Below are positions 59,946 to 64,000 of a stretch of 64,000 nucleotides of DNA, in pieces. Both the position numbers and the translations under genes were made by a program. Origin of the DNA: Chryseobacterium indologenes (GTDB lineage Bacteria > Bacteroidota > Bacteroidia > Flavobacteriales > Weeksellaceae). Numbering within the stretch: the stretch's first letter is position 1; each line of letters begins with the position of its first letter. The stretch covers positions 2,666,001 through 2,730,000 of the forward strand of contig NZ_CP018786.1 of NCBI RefSeq assembly GCF_002025665.1, written 5' to 3'. A model generated the notes under the pieces. It had not been told where the DNA came from. It made no database searches and was given only the letters and a program-made list of their open reading frames with translations.

Positions 59946-61214
59946 CTACCCTATATGTGTTCCCGGAGCAATCACTGCTCCCTTCTTTACTACGACAATC
60001 CCATCCTGTACGGAATAAGTCCCATAATCACCATCCGGAATATGTTTTCCTCCAATGATTTTCACATTGTCACCGATGTAACAGTTTTTATCAAGGATTG
60101 CTTTTTCTATGTAACAGTATTTTCCAATTCCCATATTAGGACGGCCACCTCTGTCATTCAGAACAATTTCCGTTGTGTTTTGATAGAAATCAGCTCCCAT
60201 GACGTAGGAATTTACGATGGTACTTCCTTTATCAATTCTTGTTCTGTTTCCGATCACGGAATTTTCAATTTTATCTGCCATTATGATACATCCATCTCCA
60301 AAAACAGCCTTACTTACATATGAACCATTAATTTTTGAAGGCGGAAGCATCCTTGCTCTGGTATAGATAGGAGAAGAAGAGAAAAGGTTAAATTGAGGCA
60401 GATCCAGACAAAGGTCCAGATTGGCTTCGTAGAAAGACTCTATGGTTCCGATATCCGTCCAATAGCCTTCGTACTGATAGCTTAATGTCTTATATTTTCC
60501 GATAGAGCTTGGAATGATATCTTTTCCGAAATCATCTCCTGCTCCTTCTTCAAACATCTTTTTAAGGATATTCTTGGTGAAAATATAAATTCCCATGGAA
60601 GCAAGAAACTCTTTTCCGGTATGTTTATTTTCTTCTGAAACTTCAGATTTCAGGCCTGGCAGCATATCGTAATCAGGCTTTTCATAAAATGAAGTGATAT
60701 TTCCTTCATCATCGGATTTCAAAATCCCAAACCCTGTGGCATCTTTTGCATTAACCGGAATGGTAGCAATGGTAAGGTCACCTCCGTTTTCAATATGAAA
60801 ATCGAGCATTTCCCTGAAATCCATCTGATACAACTGATCCCCTGAAAGAATCAGGATATAATCATAGTCATATTTTTCAAGATGTTTCATAGACTGGCGC
60901 ACGGCATCTGCAGTTCCCTGATACCAGCTTTCATTTTCTACATTCTGCTCAGCTGCCAGAATATCAACAAAGCCTTTGCTGAAGATATCGAAGTGGTAAG
61001 AGTTTTTAATATGTGAATTGAGGGAAGCAGAATTAAACTGCGTTAACACCAGAATTTTATTCAATCCTGAATTCAGGCAGTTTGAAATAGGAATATCCAC
61101 CAGTCTGTATTTTCCTGCAATAGGAACAGCCGGTTTTGATCTGGTATACGTTAACGGGAATAATCTTGTTCCTCTGCCTCCTCCTAAAACAATGGAGATT
61201 ACATTTCGATTCAT
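59946..61214 (-). CDS. glgC: Glucose-1-phosphate adenylyltransferase
   Basis: 422 aa. The nucleotide-binding GGGRGTRLFPLTYTRSKPAVPIAGKYRLVDIPISNCLNSG region opens the protein (fingers and the conserved KPAVP), with the catalytic Asp in ILILSGDQLYQMD and the C-terminal left-handed beta-helix (GNRTRIDKGSTIVNSYVMGADFY, GKYCYIEKAILDKNCYIGDNV). It makes ADP-glucose for glycogen synthesis. It follows glgA by 101 bp. Confidence 0.96.
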   Translation of the reverse strand: MNRNVISIVLGGGRGTRLFPLTYTRSKPAVPIAGKYRLVDIPISNCLNSGLNKILVLTQFNSASLNSHIKNSYHFDIFSKGFVDILAAEQNVENESWYQGTADAVRQSMKHLEKYDYDYILILSGDQLYQMDFREMLDFHIENGGDLTIATIPVNAKDATGFGILKSDDEGNITSFYEKPDYDMLPGLKSEVSEENKHTGKEFLASMGIYIFTKNILKKMFEEGAGDDFGKDIIPSSIGKYKTLSYQYEGYWTDIGTIESFYEANLDLCLDLPQFNLFSSSPIYTRARMLPPSKINGSYVSKAVFGDGCIIMADKIENSVIGNRTRIDKGSTIVNSYVMGADFYQNTTEIVLNDRGGRPNMGIGKYCYIEKAILDKNCYIGDNVKIIGGKHIPDGDYGTYSVQDGIVVVKKGAVIAPGTHIG

Positions 61215-61315
61215 AAATATCTTGCGTTTTTTATTGTATTAAGTTTACTGTTCGGTTCTTAGTGTTTACTACTACTTTAAAGCATTCTTTGTTTTCATAT
61301 AAGTAAGAATGCTTA

Positions 61316-62722
61316 TCAGCTATTATATAAAGCTATGTATTTTTCTGCAGATTTCTCCCATGCAAAGTCAAAATTCATGTTGGCATGAATAAGATCATCC
61401 ATCACTCCTTTTTGATTATAAATCGCCATTGCCCTGTTCATCGCATGTACAACATCATCTACGCCCGGATAAGTAAAATTAAGTCCTGCTCCACCTGTTG
61501 AAATATCTTCCACCGTATCTCTGAGACCTCCTGTATATCTTACCACCGGAACGGTTCCGTATCTCATGGAATACATCTGATTCAGTCCGCAAGGCTCTAC
61601 TCTTGAAGGCATCAGAAGGAAATCTGCTGATGCATAAATCTTATGGGAAAGATGTTCTTTATATCCCAGATCGAGAGCAAAATTGGTGTAGGTATAATCG
61701 TATTCTTTCAGTTTATTTTCAATATAGGTATTTCCTGACCCGAGAATCATAATATTTAAAGCACCATAGCTCTGCTTAATACTTCGCCACACAACATCAG
61801 GTAGCAGGTCTGCTCCTTTTTCCGTGGCAAATCTTCCGATAAAGGCGAACAAAGGAAGTTCTGGTTTTAATCCATATTCTTTGCAAAGCTTTTCTTTGTT
61901 TTTCTTTTTCTGAGCTATTGCATTTTTGCTGTTAAAATTAAAATCCAGCATCGGATCAGTTTCAGGATTCCAGACTTCCGTATCAATACCGTTGATGATT
62001 CCATATGCTTTTCCGAATTCCTGACGAACGAGACTTTCCAGCCCACGAAAGCTGATGAAAAGTTCTTCAAGATAGCCTTCGGAAACAGTGGTAAAAGCAT
62101 CGGCACATTTAATCATACTTGCCAGAGGATTCATGAATCCGTTCCAATCCATCAGCCCCCATTTGTAATTATCAAAAGCAGGCATATAGTTAGCCATGCC
62201 CCAGCTCATCATTCCCTGATATTCTCCGTTATGAATAGTTCCTATTGTCTTTACTCCTTTTAAGAATCCGAATTCCGGACAGTTTTGTACCATAAAAGGA
62301 ACCAATCCGGTATGATAATCATGGCAATGCAGTACATCTGGGCGAATTTCCATAGCACATAACCAATGCAGCACTCCATGCTGAAAAGCCAGAAACTGGA
62401 AGCTTTCGTCCTGATACCCGTAAGGATTGTCTCTGTCTAGCAACCCGGGAATTCTTACCATATACAGTTCAAATCCCAGCACATTACTCTTTTCCTTCAA
62501 TATCTGAACCTGCAGCATATTCGTTCCCTGATGAATAAAACCATCAAAAACAACTTCAAATTCATGATCATGGATAAAAGGTTTATTGTACCATGGCATT
62601 ACTACCTTGGCTTCTATGCCTTTTATTTTATTCTGATACTTTGGTAACGCTCCCACCACATCTGCCAGACCTCCCACTTTTGCTACGGGATAACATTCTG
62701 TACTTAAATGATAAACAACCAT
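61316..62722 (-). CDS. glgA: Glycogen synthase
   Basis: 468 aa. The ADP-glucose-binding K-x-G-G is in VAKVGGLADVVGALP near the N-terminus, and the GT5 C-terminal domain has FIGRFATEKGADLLP, PSRVEPCGLNQMYSMRYGTVPVVRYTGGL with the catalytic-side Glu. It elongates alpha-1,4-glucan. It starts 3 bp after the glgB stop codon, so the two are coupled. Confidence 0.96.
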   Translation of the reverse strand: MVVYHLSTECYPVAKVGGLADVVGALPKYQNKIKGIEAKVVMPWYNKPFIHDHEFEVVFDGFIHQGTNMLQVQILKEKSNVLGFELYMVRIPGLLDRDNPYGYQDESFQFLAFQHGVLHWLCAMEIRPDVLHCHDYHTGLVPFMVQNCPEFGFLKGVKTIGTIHNGEYQGMMSWGMANYMPAFDNYKWGLMDWNGFMNPLASMIKCADAFTTVSEGYLEELFISFRGLESLVRQEFGKAYGIINGIDTEVWNPETDPMLDFNFNSKNAIAQKKKNKEKLCKEYGLKPELPLFAFIGRFATEKGADLLPDVVWRSIKQSYGALNIMILGSGNTYIENKLKEYDYTYTNFALDLGYKEHLSHKIYASADFLLMPSRVEPCGLNQMYSMRYGTVPVVRYTGGLRDTVEDISTGGAGLNFTYPGVDDVVHAMNRAMAIYNQKGVMDDLIHANMNFDFAWEKSAEKYIALYNS

Positions 62723-62725
62723 TCT

Positions 62726-64000
62726 TTATCTCTTGTGTTTAATTCTATGTAATTTATACTTTTTATCTTTCTTTTGTCGTAAAATAATTCCAGCCAATGG
62801 AGGTAACTTAATCGTCATTGTTTTCGGATATCCTCGCCATTCTTCATACTTTTCTTCCACAATTTCGGGTTCTACTCCGCTTCCGCTGTATTTTTCATCA
62901 TCGGAATTTAAAACAACTTCCCAATGGGTTCCTGCAGAAATCCCGATTTTATAATCCAATACTTTTGGTGCCAGATTTAAAGCTACCATCAGGACATCAT
63001 CTTTTCTTTTTCCTTTTCGAAGGTATACATACACTGAGTTTTCCAGATCATCCGCTTCTACCCATTCAAAACCATGTTTATCAAACTGATTTTCGTAAAA
63101 AGCAGTTTCTGACCGGTACAAATGATTCAGTTCTTTCACTATATCCTGCATTCCTTTATGAACAGGATATTTCAGCAAATGCCAGTCGAGGCTTCGGGTA
63201 AAATTCCATTCACTGGTCTGCCCGAATTCATCGCCCATAAAAAGCAGCTTGGCTCCGGGATGGGTATACATGTATACATATAAGGTACGAAGATTGGCAA
63301 ATTTCTGCCATTCATCGCCTTTCATTTTATAAATAAGACTTGCTTTTCCGTGTACCACTTCGTCGTGCGACAAAGGCATCATATAATTTTCATTATACAT
63401 ATACATGGAAGCAAAGGTTAGTTTATGATGATGAAATTTGCGGTTAATAAAATCTTCTTTGAAGTAATCCAGTGTATCATGCATCCAGCCCATCATCCAT
63501 TTCATTCCAAATCCTACACCACCGTCATGGACAGGTTTTGTAAGCATAGGAAAATCTGAACTTTCTTCCGCTATGGTCATGATATTATTCCCAAATTCTT
63601 TATAAACCGCCGTATTAAATTCCTGAAGAAAAGCTTTAGCTTCCAGATTAACATTATCCCCATAGATATTAGGTTCCCATTCTCCTTCATTTCTTGAATA
63701 ATCAAGATGAAGCATTGAGGTTACCGCATCCACACGCAGTCCGTCCGCATGATAACGATCCAGCCAGAACATGGCATTTGAGATCAGAAAAGATTTAACT
63801 TCATTTCTTCCGTAATTGAAAATATGTGATTTCCAATCGGGATGAAAGCCTTTTCTCGGATCTTCATGCTCATACAGATAGGAGCCATCAAAACGGTGAA
63901 GACCATTAGCATCTCCCGGAAAATGGGACGGAACCCAGTCCAGAATAACGCCTATTTCATTGTTGTGAAGTTCATCAATAAGAAACATCAGATCCTGTGG
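62726..64000 (-). CDS. glgB: 1,4-alpha-glucan branching enzyme, partial (N-terminus beyond window)
   Basis: The C-terminal ~424 residues are inside the window; the frame continues past 64000. GH13 motifs: VILDWVPSHFPGD, DGLRVDAVTSML with the catalytic Asp, IAEESSDFP with the acid/base Glu, and LSHDEVVHGK with the transition-state Asp. The C-terminal all-beta domain ends in a Lys-rich tail. It forms alpha-1,6 branches in glycogen and is upstream of glgA and glgC in one operon. Confidence 0.95.
   Translation of the reverse strand, partial: PQDLMFLIDELHNNEIGVILDWVPSHFPGDANGLHRFDGSYLYEHEDPRKGFHPDWKSHIFNYGRNEVKSFLISNAMFWLDRYHADGLRVDAVTSMLHLDYSRNEGEWEPNIYGDNVNLEAKAFLQEFNTAVYKEFGNNIMTIAEESSDFPMLTKPVHDGGVGFGMKWMMGWMHDTLDYFKEDFINRKFHHHKLTFASMYMYNENYMMPLSHDEVVHGKASLIYKMKGDEWQKFANLRTLYVYMYTHPGAKLLFMGDEFGQTSEWNFTRSLDWHLLKYPVHKGMQDIVKELNHLYRSETAFYENQFDKHGFEWVEADDLENSVYVYLRKGKRKDDVLMVALNLAPKVLDYKIGISAGTHWEVVLNSDDEKYSGSGVEPEIVEEKYEEWRGYPKTMTIKLPPLAGIILRQKKDKKYKLHRIKHKR

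Noticed and set aside
1..64000. tRNA, rRNA, insertion sequence or prophage genes
   Set aside because: None seen on reading both strands. A tRNA scan could still reveal a gene I missed.

Overview
This 64 kb window looks like chromosome of a Chryseobacterium-like flavobacterium (Bacteroidota, Flavobacteriia, Weeksellaceae). The evidence is the low GC content, two proteins with C-terminal type IX secretion sorting domains, flavobacterial-type TAnnTTTG -7 promoter boxes ahead of many genes, no reliance on Shine-Dalgarno sequences, and an atpBEFHAG cluster that lacks atpD/atpC. Nearly all genes are core metabolism. I see no rRNA, tRNA, prophage, insertion sequence or CRISPR array. Genus-level assignment is inference from gene content.

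Layout. 1-2.3 kb: a partial M14 carboxypeptidase and an XRE-type regulator, separated by a 967 bp AT-rich region filled with TTAC-N4-GTAA palindromes. 2.6-8.9 kb: proline dehydrogenase, a UbiA prenyltransferase/GHMP kinase pair, an MFS transporter and a thiolase. 9-19 kb: small secreted and membrane proteins, a nucleoside permease/bifunctional nuclease pair, etfBA, an SDR, two tandem T9SS cargo proteins, an M20 dipeptidase and a lipoprotein. 19.2-25.2 kb: udk, a DivIC-like gene, mutA, a GxxExxY gene framed by repeats, a methyltransferase, clpS and a CNNM/HlyC protein. 25.5-31 kb: ATP synthase (a, c, b, delta, alpha, gamma) plus a small upstream membrane protein. 31-39.8 kb: ffh, five outer-membrane beta-barrel genes, PhoH, a SAM hydrolase-type protein and a 2-oxoacid dehydrogenase E2. 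40-43.6 kb: an unknown protein, a ClC antiporter and rpsF-rpsR-rplI. 43.8-50.5 kb: an AraC regulator divergent from a TolC/HlyD/MFS efflux set, then an aldehyde dehydrogenase. 50.6-59.7 kb: a thioredoxin-like protein, lipid A-type acyltransferase, glycosyltransferase, exonuclease, apaG, sucA-odhB and an SRPBCC protein. 59.9-64 kb: the glycogen operon glgB-glgA-glgC, with glgB cut by the window edge.

The most unusual signals lie between or around genes. (i) The TTAC-N4-GTAA array upstream of the XRE gene has palindromes that coincide with -7 boxes, suggesting a heavily autoregulated switch. (ii) The GxxExxY cassette at 20.37-21.12 kb is framed by inverted copies of an ATCTGTGG-type repeat. One copy supplies the GTG start of the neighbouring methyltransferase, and the cassette protein has Glu where the nuclease-fold Lys is expected. 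(iii) A set of degenerate intergenic repeats with different short units recurs in spacers across the window. No complete novel defence or mobile system is visible. The XRE/operator array and the GxxExxY cassette are the best candidates for undescribed biology.
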